From the NCBI GenBank assembly GCA_018335855.1, contig JAGXRM010000011.1, positions 1 through 49,161 of the forward strand: a DNA stretch of 49,161 nucleotides, read 5' to 3'. A model generated the notes under the pieces. It had not been told where the DNA came from, searched no databases, and saw only the letters and a list, made by a program, of their open reading frames with translations. A program made the translations under genes and the position numbers. The stretch is from Clostridiales bacterium. Its GTDB lineage: Bacteria > Bacillota > Dethiobacteria > Dethiobacterales > Dethiobacteraceae. The first letter of the stretch is position 1. Every line of letters begins with the position of its first letter. Of the stretch, positions 19,920 through 28,873 are shown in pieces.

Positions 19920-19967
19920 CAAAAAACAGAATTGCCCTGCCAACCAAGCTAGGAATCCTGTTTTTTT
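19920..19967 (-). terminator. Terminator of the type IV pilus operon
   Basis: Arms ACAGAATT (19926-19933) and AATCCTGT (19954-19961), one mismatch, followed on the minus strand by TTTTTT. The last codon and stop of the FimT-like gene lie immediately upstream, so the hairpin ends the minus-strand pilus operon. Confidence 0.65.
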
Positions 19968-20416
19968 TACGGCGGTTCCGAATCTATACGCACCCTCCCC
20001 GTCACGGGAGTGACAATTACATATAAACGATTCCCCTTTTGATCCTTTAATACCACATGCCCGCCCTGGTTCGGGGCCCCGGTATACCGGAAAGACAATG
20101 TCGGACGGTTATCCTTTAACGGAAAATTATTCCCCGCATAATTTACCCCTTCCGGCAACCAAACCCAGGTAATCCCCTCGGGGTAATCCAACTTGTATCG
20201 CCCACTAAACTCATAAAAAACAATAGTGCATGTCTGTCCGCTACTAATCGCCGTATGCCGGGTCTCCCGGATTCTCACCGCCAGTTCCGCCGCCGCCGTC
20301 CGCAGCGACCACCGCCCCATATGCTGATACAGTGGCACTACCGTCGCCGTAATCATCGCCATCACAACCAGCACCACAATCAGTTCTACAAGTACAATTC
20401 CCCGCACAGTCTTCAT
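19967..20416 (-). CDS. GspH/FimT-type minor pseudopilin
   Basis: A 149-residue minor pilin with a class III prepilin signal: a short basic leader, then G/IVLVELIVVLVVMAMI with Glu at position 5 after the cleavage glycine, and a FimT-like soluble domain (AAAELAVRIRETRHTAISSGQ). ATG at 20416 has AAGGTG 6 bases upstream. Last gene of the operon. Confidence 0.85.
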   Translation of the reverse strand: MKTVRGIVLVELIVVLVVMAMITATVVPLYQHMGRWSLRTAAAELAVRIRETRHTAISSGQTCTIVFYEFSGRYKLDYPEGITWVWLPEGVNYAGNNFPLKDNRPTLSFRYTGAPNQGGHVVLKDQKGNRLYVIVTPVTGRVRIDSEPP

Positions 20417-20420
20417 CCTG

Positions 20421-21515
20421 TCACCTTCTCGGCGAAAGATCAACCCAAGTCAGCACAAATTCAGTAAACGGCAGGAACAAGTCCTCCGGCAGTTCCCAAA
20501 ACCACTCAGAAACCGCACCCCCGTCAAACACCAGATCAAACTCACCCAGTTCCACATCCCCCGCCGCCATCATCGCCCCATGGAACAAGAACCGCGGTTT
20601 CAGGCCACTGCGCCTGTCCACAATACTTCCGCCACTGTAAAAGAAACAACTGCCCCCCGCAATATGTTCCCCCTGAGAACCGTCCACGGTAAAAGAAATA
20701 TCATCCTCCGCCAATAACACAAAATTCCCGCCAAAATCACCGCTATTCACATCCACACTCCCCCGGACCACCACCAACCCCTCAAAATCAAACACTCCAT
20801 GAATCACTAAATCCCCGGCTATAAAAATCTTTTGGTATATAAACTCGTCCACAAAATCATGGAAGACGAAAGGTGCTTCCCCGCCCCCGGCGAATAACCA
20901 ATCCCCCTCCTCCGCCACCCGCTTTTCGTATTCCTCAAAGTCAATTACAATCTCCGGCAGCTCACCAAGCTTTGCCTCTTTTCCTCCGTAAAGATATGAC
21001 CCTCCGTTTACACAACGAACAGAAGTATGGTACAAAATATCACCGGCAACTTCACTTTTACTGCAGCAAAAAGCAATCTCATCGGCCAAAATGTTCCCCT
21101 CAAGAATAACATCTGCCAACAATACCTCCCCACCGGAAATCAGCACATGTCCTCCCAGATGACAAATCTCTGCCACCACATCCAGCACCCTGGTTTTACC
21201 ATTCGCTTTGCCCACCGAATGAATCCGCTTCCGTATACCGTCACAACGAACATCCACTGTGAAATACGGCGGTTCTCCATCCCTCACCAATGTATCTTCA
21301 AACACAAGATACTCTCCATACGCTTTCGGCAAAAGTGCCACCGCCAGTTGCACCCCCGCCTCCGCCGCATAATATGCTTTGTCCGAATCAGCCAAATGCC
21401 GGCTGACCCGGTAATCGGACAGTGTAATACTAAGCAGGGCAAAACCCAATCCTGTAAACAGCAGCATCATCATCACCACAAACAGCAGAGCCAACCCTTT
21501 TTCTCCCTGCCTCAT
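20421..21515 (-). CDS. PilX-like minor pilin with beta-rich C-terminal domain
   Basis: A 364-residue protein. The N-terminus, EKGLALLFVVMMMLLFTGLG, and DYRVSRHLADSDKAYYAAEAGVQ match the PilX N-terminal family (a pilin lacking Glu5, typical of GspK/PilX). The remainder is rich in beta strand and Gly/Val repeats such as VVVRGSVDVNSGDFGGNFVLL, suggesting a beta-helix. It overlaps the PilW-like gene by four bases. Likely part of the pilus-tip initiation complex. Confidence 0.75.
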   Translation of the reverse strand: MRQGEKGLALLFVVMMMLLFTGLGFALLSITLSDYRVSRHLADSDKAYYAAEAGVQLAVALLPKAYGEYLVFEDTLVRDGEPPYFTVDVRCDGIRKRIHSVGKANGKTRVLDVVAEICHLGGHVLISGGEVLLADVILEGNILADEIAFCCSKSEVAGDILYHTSVRCVNGGSYLYGGKEAKLGELPEIVIDFEEYEKRVAEEGDWLFAGGGEAPFVFHDFVDEFIYQKIFIAGDLVIHGVFDFEGLVVVRGSVDVNSGDFGGNFVLLAEDDISFTVDGSQGEHIAGGSCFFYSGGSIVDRRSGLKPRFLFHGAMMAAGDVELGEFDLVFDGGAVSEWFWELPEDLFLPFTEFVLTWVDLSPRR

Positions 21516-21976
21516 TTTACATTCCTCGGCCTGACTGTCACACGCAATTCACTCCGCCTCCCCTGATCCTCCACCGTAACCGTAACCGTCAGCGTATCCC
21601 CCCGACCCAATTTCCCTTCCGGCTCCAAAACAAGATCCTCAATATACCCGGCCACCGGCACAGACACCCCTGCCGGCAGCCTCAGCAACAATTGCCTGTT
21701 AAGCTGGTAAAACCGGTAGCTTCGACAAACCCCGTCCACTTCTTTTTTGTACTCCACCGATCTCCCTGCCCCGTCAACCGTTACTTCACAAGCATACGTC
21801 AGTTCATTAACAAGTTCATCCGCAGCAACACGGGCGTGCTGCAGAATTTCCGTCTGCCAGGAGCCATCCTCCCAGTTCTTCACTCCCAGTGAATAAAATG
21901 ATGTTGTCACTGTTAATACCAGGGCCATCAGCGACAGCCCAACCAGCAGTTCCATCAGCGTTACCCCCCTGTCCAC
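21512..21976 (-). CDS. PilW-like prepilin
   Basis: A 154-residue type IV minor pilin: very short leader MDRG, then VTLMELLVGLSLMALVLTVTTSF with Glu5, followed by a small beta domain. GTG start with a GAGGTGAGG site. Probably a component of the tip complex together with its neighbours. Confidence 0.8.
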   Translation of the reverse strand: MDRGVTLMELLVGLSLMALVLTVTTSFYSLGVKNWEDGSWQTEILQHARVAADELVNELTYACEVTVDGAGRSVEYKKEVDGVCRSYRFYQLNRQLLLRLPAGVSVPVAGYIEDLVLEPEGKLGRGDTLTVTVTVEDQGRRSELRVTVRPRNVK

Positions 21977-21980
21977 GCCC

Positions 21981-22361
21981 TCACCTCCCTGCCAAAAAAG
22001 AAATCAACTCGCAGCTGCATTGCCTCTCATTCACCGACCATGTTACTTCCACAGTTATCTGCTTCACAGGCACTCCTTCAAGCAACGTCACAACCACCCG
22101 CCTGCTAAACGCCTCAAAACCACCCACCGCTGCCTCGTACTCTTCACCGGCAAAATCATATCCCGCACTCATAATTTCTTCCATCTTCTCCCTGGCCAGA
22201 TATGCTGCCGTCGTATGCTTCCTGGCACTGACATGATTTTGCCTGCCCCCGTGAAATAAATGTAACAAAGGCCCGGTAAGAATCGCCAACAGCAAAAAAG
22301 CCATCAATACTTCCAACAACAAATGCCCGCGCTCTTTTTTTAACTCTATCCACAAATCCAT
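21981..22361 (-). CDS. PilV-like prepilin
   Basis: A 126-residue minor pilin with leader ending KKERG, cleavage before HLLLEVLMAFLLLAILTG (Glu5 present), and the PilV-type segment AAYLAREKMEEIMSAGY. ATG at 22361 with GAGGTG 5 bases upstream. Four bases separate it from the PilW-like gene. Confidence 0.8.
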   Translation of the reverse strand: MDLWIELKKERGHLLLEVLMAFLLLAILTGPLLHLFHGGRQNHVSARKHTTAAYLAREKMEEIMSAGYDFAGEEYEAAVGGFEAFSRRVVVTLLEGVPVKQITVEVTWSVNERQCSCELISFLAGR

Positions 22362-22443
22362 TGGCACACCTCACCATAAAACGACAGGAAAACGCAAAAA
22401 AGCACCCGACTGTGTCTGGCGCCTATCTACCTCATTACTGCAA

Positions 22444-23184
22444 CTAAAGGCCGCTTATCCTAAAATACCAATCCAGCAACGGTTTGCCCCACATACTTAC
22501 CACAAACGAAGCCAGCACCAGAAACGGTCCAAAAGCAATGCCATCCTTCCGCTTTTTTAATCCCGTCAAAAGCAAGACACTGCCTATCAAACCACCCACA
22601 AAAAAAGCTAAAAACATCATTAAAAGCAATTGTACCCAGCCAAACCAAAAGCCAAGCACAGTCACCAGTTTAATATCCCCGCCGCCCATGCCGCCCCGGC
22701 TGACCAGTGCCAACCCGAGAAACACACCGCCGCCCAGCAACCCGCCAATAAGTGCCGTACCCCAAGGCTGCACTGGCCAGAAAACCTGCACCACCAAAGC
22801 AAAAACCAGAAGAACCAAAACCAACCTGTTCGGAATAATCTGCTTCTCCAGATCAATGAAAAAAATGACAATCATCACTCCGTAGAAAAAAGCCTGCAGA
22901 TAAAAGCCAACCCCAGTAAACCGTCCAAACAACAACACAAAAACCACAGCCGTCAACAGTTCCACAACGGGGTAACGCCACGACACTTCCCCGCCGCACC
23001 CCCGGCACTTACCCCGTTGCATAATAAAACTAACAACAGGAAGCAACTCTACCGCAGTCAAACAACGACCACACCCGGGACAATGGGAACGGGGAAAAAC
23101 AACAGACTCCCCTTCTGGAATACGACCAATACACACGTTTAAGAAAGACCCAATAAACAGGCCTACAATAAAAACCATAATCAT
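22444..23184 (-). CDS. pilD: Prepilin peptidase / N-methyltransferase
   Basis: A 246-residue polytopic membrane aspartic protease that removes prepilin leaders and methylates the new N-terminus. It has the N-terminal FIGSFLNVCIGRIP motif, the four-Cys zinc site (HCPGCGRC, GKCRGCGG), and the two catalytic Asp residues in FFIDLEKQIIP and GGGDIKL. It serves the pilins of both strands in this locus. The 82 bases downstream hold no gene. Confidence 0.93.
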   Translation of the reverse strand: MIMVFIVGLFIGSFLNVCIGRIPEGESVVFPRSHCPGCGRCLTAVELLPVVSFIMQRGKCRGCGGEVSWRYPVVELLTAVVFVLLFGRFTGVGFYLQAFFYGVMIVIFFIDLEKQIIPNRLVLVLLVFALVVQVFWPVQPWGTALIGGLLGGGVFLGLALVSRGGMGGGDIKLVTVLGFWFGWVQLLLMMFLAFFVGGLIGSVLLLTGLKKRKDGIAFGPFLVLASFVVSMWGKPLLDWYFRISGL

Positions 23185-24249
23185 CTAACGCAACGCCCTC
23201 TCCAACTCGACCCTGTTCACACTCCGGCTCAACGCTTCATCCCGGGAAACGATTCCCCGCAAACACAAATCAGCCAACGCACTATCCATGGTCTGCATAC
23301 CAAAACTGCGCCCTGTCTGCATCGCCGTATACAAATGATGCTCATTGCCTTCCCGAATCATGTTACTCACAGCAGGCGTGTTCATCAGCACTTCAATCGC
23401 TGCTACCCGCCCCTTGCCGTCCGCTCTTGGCAGAATCTGCTGAGCCAGTACAGCCTGCAGTGAACCAGCCAGTTGTAAGCGAATATAATTACGCAACGAG
23501 TCAGGGAATACATCAACAATGCGGTTAATCGCCAGCGGCGCCGTCTGGGTATGCAACGTGGAGAAAACCAAGTGGCCCGTCTCTGCCGCCGTCAGCGCAA
23601 TGGCGACACTCTCCTGATCCCGCATCTCACCAATCAGAATCACATCCGGGTCATGCCGCAGCATATGCTTGAGCGCTTCCCCAAATGAATGGGTATCACT
23701 CCCCACCTCACGCTGCCGGATAATAGATTTATTATGACTATGTAAAAATTCAATCGGATGCTCAATAGTAATAATATTCAACGCCCGCTCCTGGTTGATT
23801 AAGCCAATTATGGACGCCAGCGTCGTACTTTTACCGCTCCCCGTCGGACCGGTCACCAACACCAGACCCCGCGGCAAGCGAGCAAGATCCTTCACCACTG
23901 CCGGCAAACCCAAAGACTCCATCTTTGGAATATCCCAGGGCACCACCCGTAAGACCACATCCAGGGAACCGCGCTGAATCATAGCGCTGCCACGGAAACG
24001 ACTTAACCCCGGAACTGAATATGAGAAATCCAATTCCCAATCTCGTTCAATTTCCTCCCGCTGACGTTCTTCAAGAATCGGGTACACTAACTCTTTAATA
24101 TCTTCTCTTCTAAGTACCGGGTAATCTAAAGGCATCAATGTACCATACACTCTGACCATGGGGGGTTGCCCCACCGTCAGGTGCAAGTCCGAAGCTTCCG
24201 CCTTCACCGTTTTTTCCAGCAACTCCATCATAGTAAACGCACTACTCAT
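23185..24249 (-). CDS. pilT: Type IV pilus retraction ATPase
   Basis: A 354-residue hexameric ATPase that depolymerises the pilus and powers twitching. Motifs: GPTGSGKSTTLASI (Walker A), TIEHPIEFLHSH (Asp-box region), DPDVILIGEMRD (Walker B), HLVFSTLHTQTA (His box). It overlaps pilB by four bases and abuts pilD. Confidence 0.95.
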   Translation of the reverse strand: MSSAFTMMELLEKTVKAEASDLHLTVGQPPMVRVYGTLMPLDYPVLRREDIKELVYPILEERQREEIERDWELDFSYSVPGLSRFRGSAMIQRGSLDVVLRVVPWDIPKMESLGLPAVVKDLARLPRGLVLVTGPTGSGKSTTLASIIGLINQERALNIITIEHPIEFLHSHNKSIIRQREVGSDTHSFGEALKHMLRHDPDVILIGEMRDQESVAIALTAAETGHLVFSTLHTQTAPLAINRIVDVFPDSLRNYIRLQLAGSLQAVLAQQILPRADGKGRVAAIEVLMNTPAVSNMIREGNEHHLYTAMQTGRSFGMQTMDSALADLCLRGIVSRDEALSRSVNRVELERALR

Positions 24250-25946
24250 ACAATCACCCTCAATACTTCTTCGATTGACGTCATTCCTTGCCGGACTTTC
24301 GTCAAGCCGTCCTGTCGCAAGGTGACCATCCCCTGTGCCACAGCCATCCGCTTAATTTCCCGGGCCGAGGCCCTCTCCAGCGTCAGCTTCTGAATTTCCT
24401 CCGTCACCACCAGAAACTCATAAATCCCAAACCGCCCGGAATACCCAGTATTACTACAACGCATACACCCACCACTTTTGGGCCTATACAACTTTATCTT
24501 CTCTTCACCGGGCTTAAGTGGAAACTCAGGAATCTTCTGCGCCATTTCCCTGGTAATCGTATACTCTTCCGTACACTGCGGGCAAAGCCTCCGCGTTAAC
24601 CGCTGAGCCAATATCCCCACCACAGAAGATGCAGTCAAATAAGGCTCCACACCCATCTCCGTCAAACGGCTAATAGCACCCGCCGCATCGTTGGTATGCA
24701 GCGTAGTAAACACCATATGCCCCGTCAGCGCCGACTCAATGGCAATCCTGGCCGTCTCTTTATCCCGGATCTCTCCCACCATAACCACATCGGGGTCACT
24801 CCGCAAAATAGACCGCAATCCGGAAGCAAACGTCAACCCCGCCTTAGGATTAATCTGAATCTGGTTAATCCCCTCCATCCGGTACTCCACCGGATCTTCC
24901 ACGGTAATCACGTTCTTAACAACCCGGTCCACTTCCGCCAAACTGGCGTAAAGCGTAGTACTTTTCCCACTCCCCGTGGGCCCGGTCACAGGAATAAACC
25001 CATACGGCAGGTTAATCATCCCTTTAAACTTCTTTAAAATCTCCGGTGCCACACCCAGTTCTTCCAGGGTAATCGTCCTCGCCGTCCGCTCCAGTAACCT
25101 CAACGTCAGCCTCTCCCCGAAACTGGCCGGCAAAGAAGCCACCCGCACATCAATGGTCTTCCCCTCAATCTTCAACGTCATCCGACCATCCTGGGGAATC
25201 CGCCGCTCCGCAATATTAATATTGGACATAATCTTAATTCTGGAAACCAACGCCCCGTGCATTTGCTTCGGCGGCGTCATAATATCATGCAGCACACCGT
25301 CAATCCGAAACCGAACCCGCAAATTCTTTTCATACACCTCAATATGCACATCACTGGCCTTAGCCGTTACGGCCTGCGCCAAAATCACATTGGCCAACTG
25401 CACCGCGGGCCTGTCCGAACCCACATCATAAGAGGTCTCACCGGGATCCTGCCCCTCCTCAACCTCACTTTCATCCAGACTGTGCTCCACCCCAACACTG
25501 GACTGGCTGTAATTCTTAATGGCCGCTTCCAGTTCACTATCCGTAGCCACAACCGGCTTAATATTATACCCCGTTAATACCCGTAAATCATCCAACGCCA
25601 AAATATCCAAAGGCTGCTCCATGGCAACAACTAACCTGTCATCACTAAAGTCAATGGGCAGCGCCCTGTACCTCCGCGCCGACTCCGCCGAAACGGTAAC
25701 CATGGCCGCCGCATCCACCGGATAGTTCTCCAGGGAAATAAAAGGCACTCCTGCCCGTTCAGCAACCACCTTAGCCACATCTTCCTCGGTACAATAGCCC
25801 AGAGTAACAAGAACCCTCCCCAAAAGCCCTCTTTCACCCTTCTTCAGATCCTTATGCTGAAGAGCCTCATCCAACTGCTCCTGGGAAATAACTCCTTCCA
25901 AAACCAACCGTTTCCCCATCAGCTCATGCATTTTTCTCTGCTTCAC
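24246..25946 (-). CDS. pilB: Type IV pilus assembly ATPase PilB/GspE
   Basis: A 566-residue extension ATPase. N-terminal MshEN-like domain (residues 1-150), which in related proteins can bind c-di-GMP; linker; then ATPase core with GPTGSGKSTTLYASL, VEDPVEYRMEGINQIQ, DPDVVMVGEIRD and FTTLHTNDAAGA. A zinc-binding CxxC pair (CPQC, CMRC) lies near the C-terminus. GTG start with GGGGAG upstream. Confidence 0.95.
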   Translation of the reverse strand: MKQRKMHELMGKRLVLEGVISQEQLDEALQHKDLKKGERGLLGRVLVTLGYCTEEDVAKVVAERAGVPFISLENYPVDAAAMVTVSAESARRYRALPIDFSDDRLVVAMEQPLDILALDDLRVLTGYNIKPVVATDSELEAAIKNYSQSSVGVEHSLDESEVEEGQDPGETSYDVGSDRPAVQLANVILAQAVTAKASDVHIEVYEKNLRVRFRIDGVLHDIMTPPKQMHGALVSRIKIMSNINIAERRIPQDGRMTLKIEGKTIDVRVASLPASFGERLTLRLLERTARTITLEELGVAPEILKKFKGMINLPYGFIPVTGPTGSGKSTTLYASLAEVDRVVKNVITVEDPVEYRMEGINQIQINPKAGLTFASGLRSILRSDPDVVMVGEIRDKETARIAIESALTGHMVFTTLHTNDAAGAISRLTEMGVEPYLTASSVVGILAQRLTRRLCPQCTEEYTITREMAQKIPEFPLKPGEEKIKLYRPKSGGCMRCSNTGYSGRFGIYEFLVVTEEIQKLTLERASAREIKRMAVAQGMVTLRQDGLTKVRQGMTSIEEVLRVIV

Positions 25947-25958
25947 AACAGCACTCCC

Positions 25959-26717
25959 CTAATTATCTCCATTTAGCGCCGTAAACCGTAATCCCACTAA
26001 CACGCCTCCAGGATACCGCCTCTCCAAGCTCACCCGCACACCAGCCTCCCGGTCCTCATACGGACCGTTCTCCAGCCTCTGCACCAACTCTAAAAGCCTC
26101 CCCAGATCCTTACCATTCACAGTCACACTAACCGCCTGCTCCCGGCCAACCTGCTCCAGCCTAACCTCAGAATCACCATAAAAGTCCAACGTCCGCCCAC
26201 CCGGCACATTATCCCTTAAAACCCTTACGCCATCCTCAAAAATATCCAACCAACAACGCTCAGTCGTTACAATCCGCAGCTGTACACCATCAGTAATGTT
26301 CGGCTCCCCAGGTTCCGGGTCTACAGGAATTTCACCCGGATCCACAGGTTCCTCCGGCTCTACCGGAATCTCCGGCACAATCACCTCATTAGGAACCACT
26401 GCGAACGGATTCCGGCCTCCCGATTCCACCTCACCAGCTAAACGTTCCCTATCCGAACCATCTGCAACAACAAACGGATTCCGACCTTCCGCCTCCACAG
26501 CACTTACCACAACTTCGCTGCCCGATTCAGAAACAGAACCAGTCGCAAACGGATCTCTCTCCGGTGCCTGCAATTCCCGAATCTCAACTTCAACGGGCTC
26601 TGTTTGTTCTTCCACAGGAGCAGGCGTCAATATACCAGGTTCAACAACCTGCTTAGTAGTACACCCAACCAGCAGAAGTGTACATATTAAAATGAGAAAC
26701 GCCACATTTCGTTTCAT
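25959..26717 (-). CDS. PilP-like lipoprotein with three RxPF repeats and a RodZ-like C-terminal domain
   Basis: A 252-residue lipoprotein: basic start, hydrophobic stretch, lipobox LLVGC. Residues about 50-110 contain three spaced copies of a short motif (ERDPFA, GRNPFVV, GRNPFAVV), resembling the RDPF motif of PilP and the HR region of GspC. A Pro/Glu linker follows, then a domain (VTTERCWLDIFEDGVRVLRD ... VTVNGKDLG) that reads like the DUF4115 domain of RodZ. In pilMNO(P) operons this position is held by PilP, which links PilNO to the secretin; without an outer membrane it may instead contact peptidoglycan. ATG at 26717 with AAGGAG upstream. Confidence 0.65.
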   Translation of the reverse strand: MKRNVAFLILICTLLLVGCTTKQVVEPGILTPAPVEEQTEPVEVEIRELQAPERDPFATGSVSESGSEVVVSAVEAEGRNPFVVADGSDRERLAGEVESGGRNPFAVVPNEVIVPEIPVEPEEPVDPGEIPVDPEPGEPNITDGVQLRIVTTERCWLDIFEDGVRVLRDNVPGGRTLDFYGDSEVRLEQVGREQAVSVTVNGKDLGRLLELVQRLENGPYEDREAGVRVSLERRYPGGVLVGLRFTALNGDN

Positions 26718-26727
26718 CACAGTCTCC

Positions 26728-27261
26728 TTACTTAGCAGCATAAAAGGCACTGGCTCTGAGATTCACCGACATCTTCGCACTCTCCGCCCTAGGCGGGTCC
26801 AATCTTAGCTCATCCACACGAATCGCCCGCTCATAAGCATTTAGGTAATCGAGCAAATGAAGAATCTCATGGTAACTCCCTTCAAACACCAAATTGAGCG
26901 GCATTTCCTGGTATCCCTCTTTACTAACCCGCTCCCCAAACCGTATCTGAAACAAACCCATATCCGACAAATCCGCACCAGACTGTAAATCCACAATCAA
27001 ATCATCTTCCGCCGGACTCCCAGGTAAAAGTTGCGTTAACAATTCCAATTTCTCTTCCATCTCATCACTTTGCTCTTTTAGCTGAATCATAGACTGCAGA
27101 CGGGTTTGAGCCAAAGCAAGTAGCTGTTCCTCTTCCGCCAACCTGGCTTTTCCCTCATTTAACGAATTAAACTGCATCAGGATAAGCATCAGGCCAACAA
27201 CAAAAATAACCACAAAGAACAATATTAAAAGGGTGCTGTTCTGTTTCTTTTTCCCGGCCAT
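26728..27261 (-). CDS. pilO: Type IV pilus inner-membrane alignment protein PilO
   Basis: A 177-residue protein with one N-terminal helix (residues 9-27), a coiled coil (about 30-75) and a ferredoxin-like domain containing PLNLVFEGSYHEILHLLDYLNAYERAIRVDELRL, the hallmark of PilO. It overlaps pilN by one base. Forms the PilN-PilO heterodimer that links PilM to the pilus machine. Confidence 0.88.
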   Translation of the reverse strand: MAGKKKQNSTLLILFFVVIFVVGLMLILMQFNSLNEGKARLAEEEQLLALAQTRLQSMIQLKEQSDEMEEKLELLTQLLPGSPAEDDLIVDLQSGADLSDMGLFQIRFGERVSKEGYQEMPLNLVFEGSYHEILHLLDYLNAYERAIRVDELRLDPPRAESAKMSVNLRASAFYAAK

Positions 27262-27845
27262 TACTCATCCCCCCTTGCAAACGGGTCAAATTCTTCCCCG
27301 GTAATAACACCAGCCCTAATTTCAAACCGAACCAATTCATTACCATCCACAGTCTCCACAGCAGAAAAAACACTCCGAATGTTTGTCAGTCCCGGAATAT
27401 CATGCAACGTTGCCACCCAACGCGCCGTTGAAGGATGATCATATGTAACTCCCCGCATAGTCAACTGACCTTCTTCACCTGAAGAAACTAACGAAAAGTT
27501 AGTCAACCAAACGTTTGAGGGAATAAAGCTACCCATATCACTCAACACTTCACTCCACCCCATGGGTTTACCCATGGCTTTTTTAACCAATCCGTCTCTA
27601 ACATTCAAACTGGCCTGCAATTCCACATATGGTGCATACGTGGCCACCTCAGCTTCCACAACAGCCCGCTGTGCCGCCAAATCCATAACCCTTTTATTAA
27701 CCTGTAGCGTGGCCACAAGAAGCCCAGCCAAACCCACCACCAGCAAAACCACAATAATGCAAAACCCTTTAATCAACTGAACCTGTGCCGCTTTTCGTTT
27801 CCGTTCCGCCAATATCTCAGGAGGCAGTAAGTTAATTTTAATCAC
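27261..27845 (-). CDS. pilN: Type IV pilus assembly protein PilN
   Basis: A 194-residue protein with the conserved cytoplasmic start INLLPPEIL that docks into PilM, one transmembrane helix (about residues 24-48), a coiled coil and a periplasm-facing domain (VWLTNFSLVSSGEEGQLTMRG). Placed between pilM and pilO. Confidence 0.92.
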   Translation of the reverse strand: MIKINLLPPEILAERKRKAAQVQLIKGFCIIVVLLVVGLAGLLVATLQVNKRVMDLAAQRAVVEAEVATYAPYVELQASLNVRDGLVKKAMGKPMGWSEVLSDMGSFIPSNVWLTNFSLVSSGEEGQLTMRGVTYDHPSTARWVATLHDIPGLTNIRSVFSAVETVDGNELVRFEIRAGVITGEEFDPFARGDE

Positions 27846-27848
27846 TGC

Positions 27849-28871
27849 TTACACCTCCAAGCCGCGAAGAGCCAACCCCACGCTCACTGCGTAGTTCGGT
27901 CCTTCCAGATCCCAATTTATTCCCAAGTTACCCGATACTACCACATTAGAAACCGGATTTATCAGTTCCACAGCAACACCCAAATCTTCTGCCAGCAGTT
28001 CAGGCAACCCAATCACCTGGGCACCCCTCCCGCTCAGAATAATTCTGTCCACTTCACTGAAGTTATCCTGCTTCACATAATAACTAATGGAAGCGCGAAT
28101 CTCTGCCGCCACCGACAGACCCCACCTCCGGAAAATCTCATCCCCACTTCCCGTCTCTTTTGTAGCAGCCACAGCATCCTCACTGCCTACCATAAGCGAA
28201 GCTCCCAATCGACTCAAATACTGCTTTAACGCAACCGGCATCACCCTGGCAAAACGGGGTACCCCATCCAAAGATAACAATAAACTGCTCAATCCATTAG
28301 ATAACGCCACAATCACCGTCGTTCCCACCAGCTTATCCTCCGGCAGTGTCCTCAGCAACGCCAACGGAGTAGCATCTACAATCCTTGGTTTTAATTTGCT
28401 ATCCAATATAGCCTTCAAACTTTGCTCCAATTGAGCCTTTTTTGCCGCCACCAAAAGCACTTCATACTGCGGCCCATCTTCCCCGTCTATCTCACCCACC
28501 ACAGCAAAGTCCAATACCATTTGAGACAACGGAATAGGAAAAAACTCCCCCGCCTGCAATCGCAGCGCCTGCTCCAGTTTATCCTTCGGAACCTTTGGGA
28601 AGTTAATTAGTCTCATCAGAACACTTTGATTAAATGTACCCAATACAACATTTTTACTACCCAGCCCAGCACCGGACCACAGTTGCTTTAATGCCTGACT
28701 GACAGTCTCCACATCCAAAACAGCACCGTCACTCACAGCGCTTTCCGGTATTTCAACCTGCCCCGCAGCAACAATCCTGGCACTACCGTTTTTCCCCCGA
28801 ACCTCCACCGCCCGGATCACACCAGTATCTATTTCCAAACCCACAACACCTGAATCCCCAAACACACCCAT
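27849..28871 (-). CDS. pilM: Type IV pilus assembly protein PilM
   Basis: A 340-residue actin-like ATP-binding protein of the inner-face ring. Segments VGLEIDTGVIRAVEVRGKNG, LRLQAGEFFPIPLSQMVLDFAVVG and RIILSGRGAQVIGLPELLAE are typical. It lies three bases after the sigma-factor stop, so both are on one message. Confidence 0.92.
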   Translation of the reverse strand: MGVFGDSGVVGLEIDTGVIRAVEVRGKNGSARIVAAGQVEIPESAVSDGAVLDVETVSQALKQLWSGAGLGSKNVVLGTFNQSVLMRLINFPKVPKDKLEQALRLQAGEFFPIPLSQMVLDFAVVGEIDGEDGPQYEVLLVAAKKAQLEQSLKAILDSKLKPRIVDATPLALLRTLPEDKLVGTTVIVALSNGLSSLLLSLDGVPRFARVMPVALKQYLSRLGASLMVGSEDAVAATKETGSGDEIFRRWGLSVAAEIRASISYYVKQDNFSEVDRIILSGRGAQVIGLPELLAEDLGVAVELINPVSNVVVSGNLGINWDLEGPNYAVSVGLALRGLEV

Positions 28872-28873
28872 AC

